DNA of 64,000 nt, taken from assembly GCF_013416325.1 (NCBI RefSeq), contig NZ_JACCGK010000021.1, positions 1 through 64,000 of the forward strand, in the 5' to 3' direction. Positions 43,732 through 52,842 of the stretch are shown piece by piece. The notes under the pieces are model-generated. The model did not search any database. It was not told the DNA's origin and was given only the letters and a program-made list of their open reading frames with translations. Within the stretch, counting starts at the first letter, position 1. Each line of letters begins with the position of its first letter. The position numbers and the translations under genes were made by a program. This DNA comes from Vreelandella sedimenti (GTDB taxonomy: Bacteria > Pseudomonadota > Gammaproteobacteria > Pseudomonadales > Halomonadaceae).

Positions 43732-46700
43732 TCACTCATCGCCTAGCGCCAACAGCGACGCATTCCCGCCTAAGGCGGCGGTGTTATTGGTAATCGTTTT
43801 CTCATTGACAAAGCGCTGTAGGTAGTGAGGGCCACCGGCTTTTGGGCCAGTGCCTGAAAGGCCTTGACCACCAAACGGCTGCACGCCCACCACGGCGCCG
43901 ATGATATTGCGGTTGATGTACACGTTACCCACGCGCATTTTCTGGGCGACTTCAGCGGCAAACGATTCGTTGCGGCTATGCACGCCAAACGTCAGGCCGT
44001 AGTTGCGACCGTTGATGTCGTTGATGACCTTATCAAGCTGGCTAGATTTGTAGCGCACGATATGCAGGACTGGCCCGAATTGCTCGCGGGTCAGCGCATC
44101 GATGCTGTCGATAGTGAAAGCGACAGGGGCCACGAAAGTGCCCTCCCGGGTCTGCTCAACGGCCATTGGCGTTTCAGCGACAAGGCGATTTTCAGCCTTG
44201 AGTTTTTCGATGTGTTCCAGCAGACCTTTTCGTGCGTCTTCGTCGATAACAGGCCCTACATCTGTTCCCAATTCGCGGGGGTCGCCAATGCGCAGTTCGT
44301 TCATGGCGCCTTTGAGAATCTCGATCACCCGGTCGGCAACGTCGTCTTGCAGATACAGTACGCGCAGTGCCGAACAGCGCTGGCCGGCACTCTGGAAGGC
44401 TGACTGAACCACATCCACCACGACCTGCTCGGGAAGGGCGGTGGAGTCGACAATCATGGTGTTCATGCCGCCGGTTTCGGCGATTAACGTGGGCAGCGGA
44501 GCGTTTTCTCGTGCCGCCAGGGCGCGGTTGATAATTTGCGCGGTGTCAGTACCCCCCGTAAAGACCACGCCGGTAATCCGCGGGTCGGAGGACAACACGT
44601 TGCCTACCGTCGGGCCATCGCCGGGCAGTAGCTGAACCACATCCCGGGGCATACCGGCTTCGTAGAGCAGCTCTATGACTCGGTGGGCAATAATGGAGGT
44701 TTGCTCCGCTGGTTTGGCCAGTACGGTGTTACCCGCCACCGCCGCGGCCACTACCTGGCCACAGAAAATTGCCACTGGGAAGTTCCAGGGGCTAATCGCC
44801 GCGAATACGCCTTTGCCGCCCAGCATCAAGCGGTTGGATTCGCCGGTGGGGCCGGGCAGCACAATGGCTTCGCCAAAGTTCTCTTCTGCGCGCATGGCAT
44901 AGAAGCGGCAGAAGTCGACGGCTTCTCTGATCTCATCGACACCATCGGTAAGCAGTTTGCCGCCTTCCCGGGAGCAGAGCGTCATCAGTTCCGCCATGTG
45001 CTCTTCCATCAAATCGCCCAGGCGACGCATGATAGCGGCGCGTTCGGCCACGGGCGTGGCATCCCAGCGAGGGAACGCGGCCCAGGCAGCATCCAGGGCC
45101 TTGGTTGCCTGTTCTTTGCTAGTCCACTGCACGCTGCCCACGGTCTTGCGGCGGTCATAAGGGCTGGTGACGCTATGAGTGTTGGCGGCGTCGTCGGCGA
45201 CCTCAAAGGCCAGCAGCGGCTTGGCCGGGTACTGCTTGTCCATAAACGCGGCCATCTTCTCCATCAGCGGGTAGTAGTGGCTGCGAATGTTTAGGTTGAC
45301 CCCGCGAGAGTTGCGTCGTTTAGGGCCGTAAATATCCTTGGGCAGTGGAATGTTCGCATTGGCAAGGTTTTTCTGCTGGCGCAGGGTCTCAATCGGGTGC
45401 TGACACAGTGACTTGACCGGTACATCCGGGTCGACCAACTGGTGAACAAACGATGAGTTGGCACCGTTCTCAAGCAGGCGACGAACCAAGTAGGGCAGCA
45501 GGTCTTTATGTGCTCCCACCGGGGCATAAATGCGGCAGTAGGTGCCTTTCGGTGCGCGCTCAAGCGCTGCATCATAAAGGGCTTCACCCATGCCGTGTAG
45601 GCGTTGAAATTCGAACGGACGGCTGTCGCGGTTGGCGAACTCCAGGATCGTCGTCACCGTGTGAGCGTTGTGGGTCGCGAACTGCGGGAAAATACGCCCA
45701 CGGGTATCGTTAGAAAGCAGGAACTGTGCACAGGCGAGGTAGGCAACATCGGTACCCGCTTTGCGGGTAAATACCGGGTAGCCGTCGACCCCGAGCTGCT
45801 GGGACTCTTTAATTTCAGTATCCCAATAGGCGCCTTTGACCAAGCGCAGCGGAATCTCATCCCCCTGCTGGTCGGCCAAACGATTGATGTAGTGCAGCAC
45901 CGGCAGGGCGCGCTTGGAGTAAGCTTGGACAACCAAGCCAAAGTGCCCCCAGCCTTTGGCGGCTGCGCTTTCGTAAACCGCGCGGAAGACCTCCAGGGAA
46001 ATCTCCAGGCGATCAACCTCTTCAGCGTCAATCGTAACGGCCACATCCAGCTCGCGCGCTTTGCTCACTAGCTTGATAACCGTGTCGACCAGCTCGGCTA
46101 GCACCTGTTCCCGGCGGCCAAACTCATAGCGGGGGTGGAGCGCAGAGAGCTTGATGGAGACCGACGGCGCCGGAGTCTTATCGCTTAAGGTTTTGCATGT
46201 TTTGCCCACTTGCTCGATCGCGCGTGCGTAGTCGTCAAAATAGCGTTGTGCATCTTCTCGGGTGCGCGCAGCTTCACCCAGCATATCGTAAGAGTAGGTG
46301 TAGCCTTTATTGAACAGTGGCTTGGAGCGTTTGAGGGCTTCATTGATATCGCGGCCCAGCACAAACTGCTTGCCCATGATCTTCATCGCTTCGTACATGG
46401 CGCGGCGAATCACCGGCTCACCCATGCGATTGACCATGCGATTAATAAAGCTGGCGGGCTGACCCTCTTTAGGGTGATCCATTTTCAGCACGCGGCCAGT
46501 CATCAATAAGCCCCAGGTAGAGGCATTGACCATCCAGGATTCACTCTTACCTAAGTGAGACTGCCAATCGGCGGGGCCGAGTTTGTCCTCGATCAAGGCG
46601 TCGGCGGTGGCTTTATCGGGGATGCGCAGCATGGCTTCCGCCAGACACATCAGCATCAGGCCTTCATGGGTATCCAGGCTGTACTGCTGTAACAGCTCAT

Positions 46701-46923
46701 CGATGGTATCGACAGCCGTGTCCATCTTACGGACGTCCTCAACCAGCGCAGCAGTATTGGCTTCAATGCGAGCAAAATCTTCGCGGTTGGCACTCAGCAC
46801 CTCGATCAGTTCACTGACGTAACTGTTTTCGTCCACTAGGTAGTGGTCGCTAACGCGCGCCATGAGAGTGTCGAGATCGGTTTGCCAGATGGCAGGGTCA
46901 CGCATGTGGTTGGCATTGAGCAT
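43732..46923 (-). CDS. putA: Bifunctional proline dehydrogenase/P5C dehydrogenase PutA, short form
   Basis: This second PutA is 1063 residues from ATG 46923; the frame to 47043 has no support. It has PRODH motifs RLVKGAYWDTEIKE and RIYAPVGAHKDLLPYL, and P5C dehydrogenase motifs PWNFPVAIFCGQVVAAAVAG, IAETGGMNTMIVD and SAGQRCSALRVLY. After GLSGTGPKAGGPHY it ends within 35 residues in TAALGGNASLLAL, so the added C-terminal domain is absent: the type A form. It has no DNA-binding domain. It heads the run putA-putP-putA, 251 bp from putP, and lies just after an AraC gene. Confidence 0.92.
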   Translation of the reverse strand: MLNANHMRDPAIWQTDLDTLMARVSDHYLVDENSYVSELIEVLSANREDFARIEANTAALVEDVRKMDTAVDTIDELLQQYSLDTHEGLMLMCLAEAMLRIPDKATADALIEDKLGPADWQSHLGKSESWMVNASTWGLLMTGRVLKMDHPKEGQPASFINRMVNRMGEPVIRRAMYEAMKIMGKQFVLGRDINEALKRSKPLFNKGYTYSYDMLGEAARTREDAQRYFDDYARAIEQVGKTCKTLSDKTPAPSVSIKLSALHPRYEFGRREQVLAELVDTVIKLVSKARELDVAVTIDAEEVDRLEISLEVFRAVYESAAAKGWGHFGLVVQAYSKRALPVLHYINRLADQQGDEIPLRLVKGAYWDTEIKESQQLGVDGYPVFTRKAGTDVAYLACAQFLLSNDTRGRIFPQFATHNAHTVTTILEFANRDSRPFEFQRLHGMGEALYDAALERAPKGTYCRIYAPVGAHKDLLPYLVRRLLENGANSSFVHQLVDPDVPVKSLCQHPIETLRQQKNLANANIPLPKDIYGPKRRNSRGVNLNIRSHYYPLMEKMAAFMDKQYPAKPLLAFEVADDAANTHSVTSPYDRRKTVGSVQWTSKEQATKALDAAWAAFPRWDATPVAERAAIMRRLGDLMEEHMAELMTLCSREGGKLLTDGVDEIREAVDFCRFYAMRAEENFGEAIVLPGPTGESNRLMLGGKGVFAAISPWNFPVAIFCGQVVAAAVAGNTVLAKPAEQTSIIAHRVIELLYEAGMPRDVVQLLPGDGPTVGNVLSSDPRITGVVFTGGTDTAQIINRALAARENAPLPTLIAETGGMNTMIVDSTALPEQVVVDVVQSAFQSAGQRCSALRVLYLQDDVADRVIEILKGAMNELRIGDPRELGTDVGPVIDEDARKGLLEHIEKLKAENRLVAETPMAVEQTREGTFVAPVAFTIDSIDALTREQFGPVLHIVRYKSSQLDKVINDINGRNYGLTFGVHSRNESFAAEVAQKMRVGNVYINRNIIGAVVGVQPFGGQGLSGTGPKAGGPHYLQRFVNEKTITNNTAALGGNASLLALGDE

Positions 46924-47073
46924 TGAAGCCCCCGAAAGTCTGAACAGAACAAATGGGTAACAGGGCATTTCGCCCAAGCAAATAAGCGAATGTAGAGTGC
47001 AGCTACCTTTGGTGTATGTTGATTTCAGGGCAAAACGTGTCAATTCCGCGGCAAGAGTAGCCTTTATACGACT

Positions 47074-47907
47074 TTAGTAGAGTTTTTGCTGGCCTGCTAC
47101 TGACCCTAAAGCAGCATTTGAAGGGTTAATCGAGATCGGTGGCACATCTGCTTGGCGTAATTTCCGCGGCGATAATCCGTAACTGCGGCGAAATGCATGA
47201 GAGAGCGCGCTTTGGTTGGCAAAGCCGGTTTGAATCGCAATATCGGTGAGGGGCAGGCGGCTTTGCAGGATCAGTTGACGGGCCGCATGTAGACGTTGGC
47301 GCTTGACGTACTGCCAGGGCGAAAGCCCTGTTTGAGCGCGGAAGCAGTCGGAAAAATGCGCTTCGCTTAGACAGGCTAGCCGCGCTAGATCGGCGACGCG
47401 CAGGTCTTCGGCGAGGTGTTGACGAATGAAGCGGTTAATGCGAGTCAAATCCAGGCGCTGCTGGGTACTGTTGGCGGTAGTACCTAGGCGCGCTTTTAGT
47501 GAACCCAAAAGCGTGGCGGCTAAACGGTCTTGCTGAAAGGAGTTTGTCGATGTATCAAACCCTTGAGCAAGTTCGCTCTGCATAAACGCTAGGTAGTGTC
47601 GTAGTGCGTTATCTAGGCCAAAAAAGCGTGGGGCGTCGAATAGCGCTACCAGTTCGCGGTTCTCGCCAGTTAGCGCGGGTGCATCTTCGGGAAGATCGAA
47701 AATCAATTGCCGGTTATGGCCGTAACCTGAGTAGTAGTGCTCGTGGTTAGCGGGCACGATACAGCCCGAGAATGCGTTTACTCGCCCACCCAAACCTTCA
47801 ATTTCAAATTCTGAAGAGCCGCACAGCGTAATCACAATCTGATGAAAATCATGTGTGTGGTGATGTGTAGCGCTAGCTAGCGGTATTTGTCGAATGGTAC
47901 TGGGCAT
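47074..47907 (-). CDS. AraC family regulator, probable proline-use activator
   Basis: This 277-residue regulator has an N-terminal cupin sensor (ATHHHTHDFHQIVITLCGS, a metal-like histidine run) and C-terminal AraC helices (DLARLACLSEAHFSDCFRAQ and IAIQTGFANQSALSHAFRRS with the SPRKLR end). I start at ATG 47907, where AGGAGA is well placed. It stands directly upstream of the putA-putP-putA run on the same strand with a 150-bp gap, in which its target promoter may lie. The neighbourhood suggests a role like PruR, the AraC-type activator of put genes in pseudomonads. That is inference from place and family. Confidence 0.85.
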   Translation of the reverse strand: MPSTIRQIPLASATHHHTHDFHQIVITLCGSSEFEIEGLGGRVNAFSGCIVPANHEHYYSGYGHNRQLIFDLPEDAPALTGENRELVALFDAPRFFGLDNALRHYLAFMQSELAQGFDTSTNSFQQDRLAATLLGSLKARLGTTANSTQQRLDLTRINRFIRQHLAEDLRVADLARLACLSEAHFSDCFRAQTGLSPWQYVKRQRLHAARQLILQSRLPLTDIAIQTGFANQSALSHAFRRSYGLSPRKLRQADVPPISINPSNAALGSVAGQQKLY

Positions 47908-47967
47908 GCAGTTCTCCTGAATTGCATTAGGTCTCCTGAACCGCAATACGCCTTCAAAGCACAACAG

Positions 47968-48327
47968 TTACTGCTGGCGAAGGGCAGTGTGGGCGTATAA
48001 ATGGTCGCGAAGGGCCTGAAGCTCCGCCTGTCCCTCTTGATTGAGCAACGGCTTGCCCTGGGCAACCATCCAGCGGCGTCCGTGCTGTTCCATTAGGTGT
48101 GCGGCACGGCGTCTGATGCCGTCCAAGTACTCGTTGTGCCGAATAGGGTAACCGATTATCGCGTTCCACTCGGTTTCGCTCACTTGGCTGCTGAGCGCTT
48201 TATCAAATAGCGCCAGTAAATCTTTGGGCTCCGTGCGGTAGCGTGGAGTGCTTGATGTCATCAGCACCAGCATTACCGCACCAATCACGAGCAAGCAGAC
48301 TCCAAACACTAATAAATACAGCGCCAT
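47968..48327 (-). CDS. Small hypothetical membrane protein
   Basis: The 119-residue protein has one strong membrane helix at residues 2-24 (LYLLVFGVCLLVIGAVMLVLM) and a soluble polar remainder with WNAIIGYPIRHNEYLDGIRRRA. No family is recognised. Its 3' end is 61 bp from the AraC start, on the same strand, so it may be read together with it. The gene upstream on this strand is not close. Confidence 0.65.
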   Translation of the reverse strand: MALYLLVFGVCLLVIGAVMLVLMTSSTPRYRTEPKDLLALFDKALSSQVSETEWNAIIGYPIRHNEYLDGIRRRAAHLMEQHGRRWMVAQGKPLLNQEGQAELQALRDHLYAHTALRQQ

Positions 48328-48436
48328 TCGCTCTGCTCCTGGGCGTCGTCCGTTAATAAATAGCTACGTTATTATACGCTTGGCGCCGCTAGGGTCGAAA
48401 ATTTTACTTTTTTGCGAACTTTTACTTCATAGCGTG

Positions 48437-48544
48437 TCTGAGTATGTACAGGCAGCATCGCGATAGCAGTCGCTAAAGTTGTTGTCCTGGCTCTATTGTT
48501 TTGATCCCTTGCTTCCGCTACTTCTTGAGTAGCGGCTTTTTTTT
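48437..48544 (+). ncRNA. Candidate small RNA with intrinsic terminator, locus A
   Basis: A strong plus-strand terminator (CCGCTACT 48515-48522, loop, AGTAGCGG 48528-48535, then eight T) has no plus-strand gene ahead of it; all neighbours are on the minus strand. The sequence before it holds TGATCCCTTGCTT at 48502-48514 and TCTGAGTA at 48437-48444, both also at locus B near 52.85 kb. The 5' end is a guess; the real transcript may start earlier. Confidence 0.5.
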
Positions 48545-48624
48545 GTCTAAAGCTCAACTGTTCTTCGACACCTGATTTGAAAGCCTGTTTTGAGAAGCTT
48601 GTTTTGAAACCGTTAAGCACTCTG

Positions 48625-49032
48625 CTAGTGGCGACGTATAGCTAGCAGCGCTACCAGGATATCACGTCGTGTCACAATTCCTATTAGACGCTGCTGTTCC
48701 ACCACTGGGTAGACTTTGGGTTTAGGGCCTAGCATCTCCTGGGCCAGGTCAGTAATGCTTTTATTGGGAGAGACGCTGAGCACTTCGTGGCGCATCATCT
48801 CTTTCACCAGAGGCGCTTCATCGTCATGATAAATGCTGTCCAGCACACGTCCCATGACATCCTGCTCCGAAATAAAGCCGATTAAACGATCACTCTCATC
48901 CACAACCGGTGCGCCAGGCAGGCGATGCAGTGCCAGCCCCTTGGCCAAGGTTGTTATCGAGGCGTTGGGAGAAACGCGGTAGCAATCACGGGACATGATA
49001 TCGCGGACGATGCTGGGGGTGGCTCTATTCAT
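48625..49032 (-). CDS. Tandem CBS domain protein
   Basis: The 135-residue protein is two CBS domains and nothing else: TPSIVRDIMSRDCYRVSPNASITTLAKGL with PGAPVVDESDRLIGFISEQDV, then MMRHEVLSVSPNKSITDLAQEML with VYPVVEQQRLIGIVTRRDIL. Such stand-alone pairs bind adenosine nucleotides and act as energy sensors on partner proteins. I start at ATG 49032 with a GAGGAG site. The partner is unknown. It stands alone, with a 241-bp gap to the next gene, which is on the other strand. Confidence 0.85.
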   Translation of the reverse strand: MNRATPSIVRDIMSRDCYRVSPNASITTLAKGLALHRLPGAPVVDESDRLIGFISEQDVMGRVLDSIYHDDEAPLVKEMMRHEVLSVSPNKSITDLAQEMLGPKPKVYPVVEQQRLIGIVTRRDILVALLAIRRH

Positions 49033-49273
49033 GGTGGACGCTCCTCGATCATCGTATGCATCGCTAAGGCAAATCGGGCATCGCAAATTATGCGAACTGT
49101 TAAGTCGTCGCTAAGTGCTAAAGTAGCTTCAACACTTTCACTGTAGGTGATTTAAGCCGCTGTGTTCTAACTGCAAGCCGTGTTTTTTCAACGCTGCAAG
49201 TACTGAATTTTCTAAGCCATTAATTTTCTAACTGCTCAAATGACCTGCAAGTTAACGAACTAAGGAGCCACTC

Positions 49274-49834
49274 ATGGATGCACGTGAGTACTTAAACCGC
49301 AAAGGGGTAGGGCTTGACCGCGACCCTGACCGGCCAAATACCTTGGAAGAGAAGGCCTGGGAGCGTGCGCGAGTTTCCGGTCACCAGCGGCCAAAATCGG
49401 GGACGCCTCACGACTGGGAGGAGTGGGAGCGTTATCACGATGACTTGGCAGAAGGGGCTGACACCCTAGAGCAAAAAATTGATAAAGAAGCCCACCGACT
49501 TGCCCAGGAGCGAGCAGATGAGGCCGCGGCTGAACCAGCCTCCAGCTCCGTGGAGCACTTCACTCCGGCGCCGAACGTTGATCCAGCGCCTGCCGAAGCC
49601 GCGTCTGCCAAAACCACGCCGCCTAAAGCGACGCCCATAGCGCAAGCGGAGCAAACTGTCCCGGAGCCTGAAGCGTTAAAGCTCGCCTATTATGCCCTGG
49701 CGTTACTATTGCCACCGCTGGCGGTAGGGCTGACTAATGGTGGTAATAAGCGAGTTGGGGTAGCCGTGTTGCTAACGCTAGCGGGCTGGCTGCCCGGCGT
49801 TTTGTATGCTTTTTGGTGGTTGCAGCAGCGTTAA
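49274..49834 (+). CDS. Pmp3/YqaE-like membrane domain with long charged N-terminus
   Basis: The protein is 186 residues. Residues 1-100 are charged (REYLNRKGVGLDRDPDRP, WERARVSG, DDLAEGADTLEQKIDKEA) and the next 35 are a P/A/E/K linker. Residues 135-186 have two membrane helices of the Pmp3/YqaE type: YYALALLLPPLAVGLTNGG and VAVLLTLAGWLPGVLYAFWW. Pmp3 proteins are usually about 55 residues and respond to salt or membrane stress. The extra N-terminal domain may sense or tether. AAGGAG lies upstream. Family assignment of the N-terminus is not possible for me. Confidence 0.75.
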   Translation: MDAREYLNRKGVGLDRDPDRPNTLEEKAWERARVSGHQRPKSGTPHDWEEWERYHDDLAEGADTLEQKIDKEAHRLAQERADEAAAEPASSSVEHFTPAPNVDPAPAEAASAKTTPPKATPIAQAEQTVPEPEALKLAYYALALLLPPLAVGLTNGGNKRVGVAVLLTLAGWLPGVLYAFWWLQQR

Positions 49835-49922
49835 CTAAAGACCCTTGCAGACGTTAACTACTTGGCAGCTTCATCCAGGTGCGTATAATCCCGGTAAACT
49901 AATTTATAAGGCAGGGTTTACG

Positions 49923-50792
49923 ATGGGTTATCTGATAGGCGTCACGGCGCTATGGGCGTTCTCCTTTTCGCTGATAGGCGTCTACTTGGCGGGCCAGGTC
50001 GACAGCTACTTTGCAGTACTTTTGCGGGTAACGCTTGCCACCCTGGTCTTCCTGCCTTTTTTAAGACCCAGCCTTCTGCGTGGTAAACATCGGCTGGCGC
50101 TTATGGGCTTAGGTGCCATACAGCTGGGAGTAATGTACACCTTCTTCTATCAATCCTTTCTGCTGCTGTCGGTACCTGAAGTGCTGCTGTTTACTATCTT
50201 CACGCCAATTTATATCGCGTTGCTGGATGATCTGCTGTTTGGGCGTTTTACGCCGATTTATATCGTGACCGCACTGCTCGCCGTCGTCGGGGCGGGGGTG
50301 ATTCGCTATGACGGCGTTGATAGCGGCTTCTGGGCAGGCTTTATGGTCGTGCAGGGAGCCAATCTCTGTTTCGCGCTTGGCCAGGTAGGTTATCGCCGCT
50401 TAGCGGCTGATTTGCCACCTACCCTGGCGTGGCACAACGTATTTGGTTGGTTCTTTATTGGTGCGATGGTCGTGGCCCTGCCTGCCTATTTACTCTTTGG
50501 TAACAGCGCGGCACTGCCTACCACGTCACTACAGTGGGGCGTGCTTGCATGGTTGGGGCTAGTGGCTTCTGGCGTGGGCTATTTTGCATGGAACCAGGGT
50601 GCCACCAAAGTAGATGCAGGTACTTTAGCGATTATGAATAATGCGCTGGTGCCGGCGGGATTAATCGTCAATCTAGTGATTTGGAACCGCGATGCGGATA
50701 TTCCGCGTTTGCTGTTGGGGGCACTTATCATGGCCGCCTCCCTATGGCTCAACCACTGGTGGTGCCAGCGTCGTCAGGTAGCCGTTAGCTGA
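49923..50792 (+). CDS. DMT-superfamily transporter, YigM-like
   Basis: The 289-residue protein has ten hydrophobic segments in two EamA repeats. The first residues MGYLIGVTALWAFSFSLIGVYLAG and DSYFAVLLRVTLATLVFLPFL match YigM/carboxylate-amino acid-amine transporters closely. YigM imports biotin in E. coli, so biotin or a related small metabolite is possible but not proven. I start at ATG 49923 since the family match begins there; the frame back to 49845 adds only polar leader. It stands alone before nadK. Confidence 0.82.
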   Translation: MGYLIGVTALWAFSFSLIGVYLAGQVDSYFAVLLRVTLATLVFLPFLRPSLLRGKHRLALMGLGAIQLGVMYTFFYQSFLLLSVPEVLLFTIFTPIYIALLDDLLFGRFTPIYIVTALLAVVGAGVIRYDGVDSGFWAGFMVVQGANLCFALGQVGYRRLAADLPPTLAWHNVFGWFFIGAMVVALPAYLLFGNSAALPTTSLQWGVLAWLGLVASGVGYFAWNQGATKVDAGTLAIMNNALVPAGLIVNLVIWNRDADIPRLLLGALIMAASLWLNHWWCQRRQVAVS

Positions 50793-50825
50793 GCCTATTT
50801 GCCCGATAGCTGAGGTGTCCCCATA

Positions 50826-51791
50826 ATGGCGACTTATGTTAGCGAGAGTCGGCCCATGAGCAACACCTTATCAGCAGACGCTAAGTCAGCGCCCTCCAGC
50901 GATCGATCAAGCAGAACCTTTAAAACTATTGGGCTGATTGGTCGGCTGGGGAGTGACAAAGTGGTCGACTCCCTTCAGCGGCTGGTAACCTACCTGGTCG
51001 CCCATGACTACTCGGTATTAGTGGAAGATCGCACCGCTACTGTCATACCGCACCATGGTCAGCCGGAAGCCAGCCGCCGCATGCTGGGCGAGCTGTGTGA
51101 CTTGGTGATTGTGGTAGGGGGCGATGGCAGTCTATTGGGCGCGGCGCGGGCGCTATGCCGCAGCGGTACGCTGATTTTAGGCGTTAATCGGGGCCGCTTG
51201 GGGTTTCTTACCGATATCTCCCCTGATGAGTTGGAAACCCGCGTCAGTGAAGTGCTGGCGGGGGAGTTTGAGGTTGAACAGCGTTTTTTACTCGATACCG
51301 TGCTCTACCGTAATGGCGTTGCCGTAGGTAATGGCGATGCCTTGAACGAAGTCGTGCTGCACCCTGGCAAAGCGGTACGCATGATAGAGTTTGAGCTGTT
51401 TATTGATGGCCAGTTTGTGTATAGCCAGCGCAGCGATGGCTTGATCGTTGCCACTCCCACCGGTTCTACGGCCTACGCGCTCTCTGGTGGCGGGCCGATC
51501 ATGCACCCCAAACTGGATGTTGTGACGCTGGTGCCGATGTTCCCTCATACGCTGTCGAGTCGCCCCATTGTGATCGATGCCGCTAGTGAAATACGTATTC
51601 ACATTGGCGAAACCAACCAGTCCTACCCGCATATCAGCTGCGATGGACAAACTAGAGCGGTAGCCAAGCCCAACGATGTGCTGGTGATTACCCGCAAGCC
51701 TGAACGTATCCAACTGGTGCACCCCATCGGGCATAATTTTTACGAAGTGTTGCGCAGCAAATTAGGCTGGAGCCATCGGTTGGGGGATTGA
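50826..51791 (+). CDS. nadK: NAD kinase
   Basis: NadK phosphorylates NAD to NADP with ATP. The protein is 321 residues from ATG 50826, which has a GAGGTG site nine bases upstream; ATG 50856 is an alternative that would remove a short disordered head. The GGDGSLLGAAR motif is at residues 98-108. NRGRLGFLTD, ALNEVVLHPGK and GLIVATPTGSTAYALSGGGPI complete the nucleotide site. It overlaps the next gene's Shine-Dalgarno and its stop is two bases from that ATG, so the two are probably translationally coupled. Confidence 0.95.
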   Translation: MATYVSESRPMSNTLSADAKSAPSSDRSSRTFKTIGLIGRLGSDKVVDSLQRLVTYLVAHDYSVLVEDRTATVIPHHGQPEASRRMLGELCDLVIVVGGDGSLLGAARALCRSGTLILGVNRGRLGFLTDISPDELETRVSEVLAGEFEVEQRFLLDTVLYRNGVAVGNGDALNEVVLHPGKAVRMIEFELFIDGQFVYSQRSDGLIVATPTGSTAYALSGGGPIMHPKLDVVTLVPMFPHTLSSRPIVIDAASEIRIHIGETNQSYPHISCDGQTRAVAKPNDVLVITRKPERIQLVHPIGHNFYEVLRSKLGWSHRLGD

Positions 51792-51793
51792 GT

Positions 51794-52780
51794 ATGGAGG
51801 GATACGACCTCATAGGGGATGTCCATGGCTGCGGTGCTACGCTGGCCTCACTATTGGAAAAATTGGGTTACCATCAGCGCAACGGCGTCTATCGCCACCC
51901 GCGTCGCAAAGTGATTTTCCTCGGTGATTTGATTGATCGCGGCCCAAGAATTCGCCTGGCAGTGACCATTGCCCGGCGAATGGTCGAGCAGGGCGAAGCG
52001 TATATCGTCATGGGTAATCACGAGTATAACGCCCTGGCGTATACCCATCCTGGGCCCGCAGGTAGCCACAAACGCTGGTTGCGCGAACATACGCCGCGGC
52101 ATAATCGTATTATTCAGGACACCCTAGAGCAGTATCGCGACTACACCAACGAGTGGGAAGACACCTTGGCGTGGTTTAAAACCATCCCGCTGTGTTTGGA
52201 AATCGATGGTATCCGCGTGGTGCATGCTTGCTGGGATGGGGCGCTGATTGAAGAGCTGAAACAGCGCCATCCTGATTACTGCATGGACACGCAGTTTCTG
52301 ATTGAGTCCACCGACCCCTCCACCCAGGCGTTTCGGATTTTAGACCGCCTGACCCGAGGCCCTCACGTCTCACTACCCCAAGGTATTGCGATACACTCTG
52401 GCGATGGCTTTACAAGGCAAAGCTTTCGCGCCCACTTTTGGGCCCAGGCACCTCAGCAGTGGGGTGATGTCGTCTTTCAACCGGATAACTTGCCCGGCGA
52501 CCTTGAAACGCGCGCATTGACCCACGAAGAGCGCCAGAAACTTAGCTACTACGGGCCAGAGCAACCGCCACTGTTTATCGGCCACTACTGGTGTGAAGGC
52601 ATACCAGCGCTGCCGACACATAATATTGCCTGCCTCGATTACAGTGCCGTCAAATATGGGCGTTTAGTGGCTTATCGCTGGAGTGGTGAGACAGTCTTAA
52701 ATGCCGACCATTTTGTATGGATTAAGGTACCAAAAGAGGAAAGGGCGCTGCCCAAACCCTGGGAAATCGACTTTGATTAA
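51794..52780 (+). CDS. Metallophosphoesterase, calcineurin-like
   Basis: The 328-residue protein has all di-metal motifs: DLIGDVHGC (D-x-H), FLGDLIDRGPRI (GDxxDRG), VMGNHEYNAL (GNHE) and late His motifs in GHYW. It resembles PrpE or bis(5'-nucleosyl)-tetraphosphatase relatives, but its size is greater than theirs. A TTG frame begins at 51788 but ATG at 51794, three bases after the nadK stop, is more likely. Coupled to nadK, it may act on nucleotides. Substrate is not known. Confidence 0.85.
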   Translation: MEGYDLIGDVHGCGATLASLLEKLGYHQRNGVYRHPRRKVIFLGDLIDRGPRIRLAVTIARRMVEQGEAYIVMGNHEYNALAYTHPGPAGSHKRWLREHTPRHNRIIQDTLEQYRDYTNEWEDTLAWFKTIPLCLEIDGIRVVHACWDGALIEELKQRHPDYCMDTQFLIESTDPSTQAFRILDRLTRGPHVSLPQGIAIHSGDGFTRQSFRAHFWAQAPQQWGDVVFQPDNLPGDLETRALTHEERQKLSYYGPEQPPLFIGHYWCEGIPALPTHNIACLDYSAVKYGRLVAYRWSGETVLNADHFVWIKVPKEERALPKPWEIDFD

Positions 52781-52842
52781 CAATTGTTTCATTTAATTAC
52801 ATAAAATTACATATTTTTTTCAAAACGGCTGAACTAACCCTG

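Noticed and set aside
48372-48620. Minus-strand 82-codon frame between small membrane protein and CBS gene
   Set aside because: It is antisense to a strong plus-strand terminator and has no ribosome site or motif; the locus fits a small RNA better.
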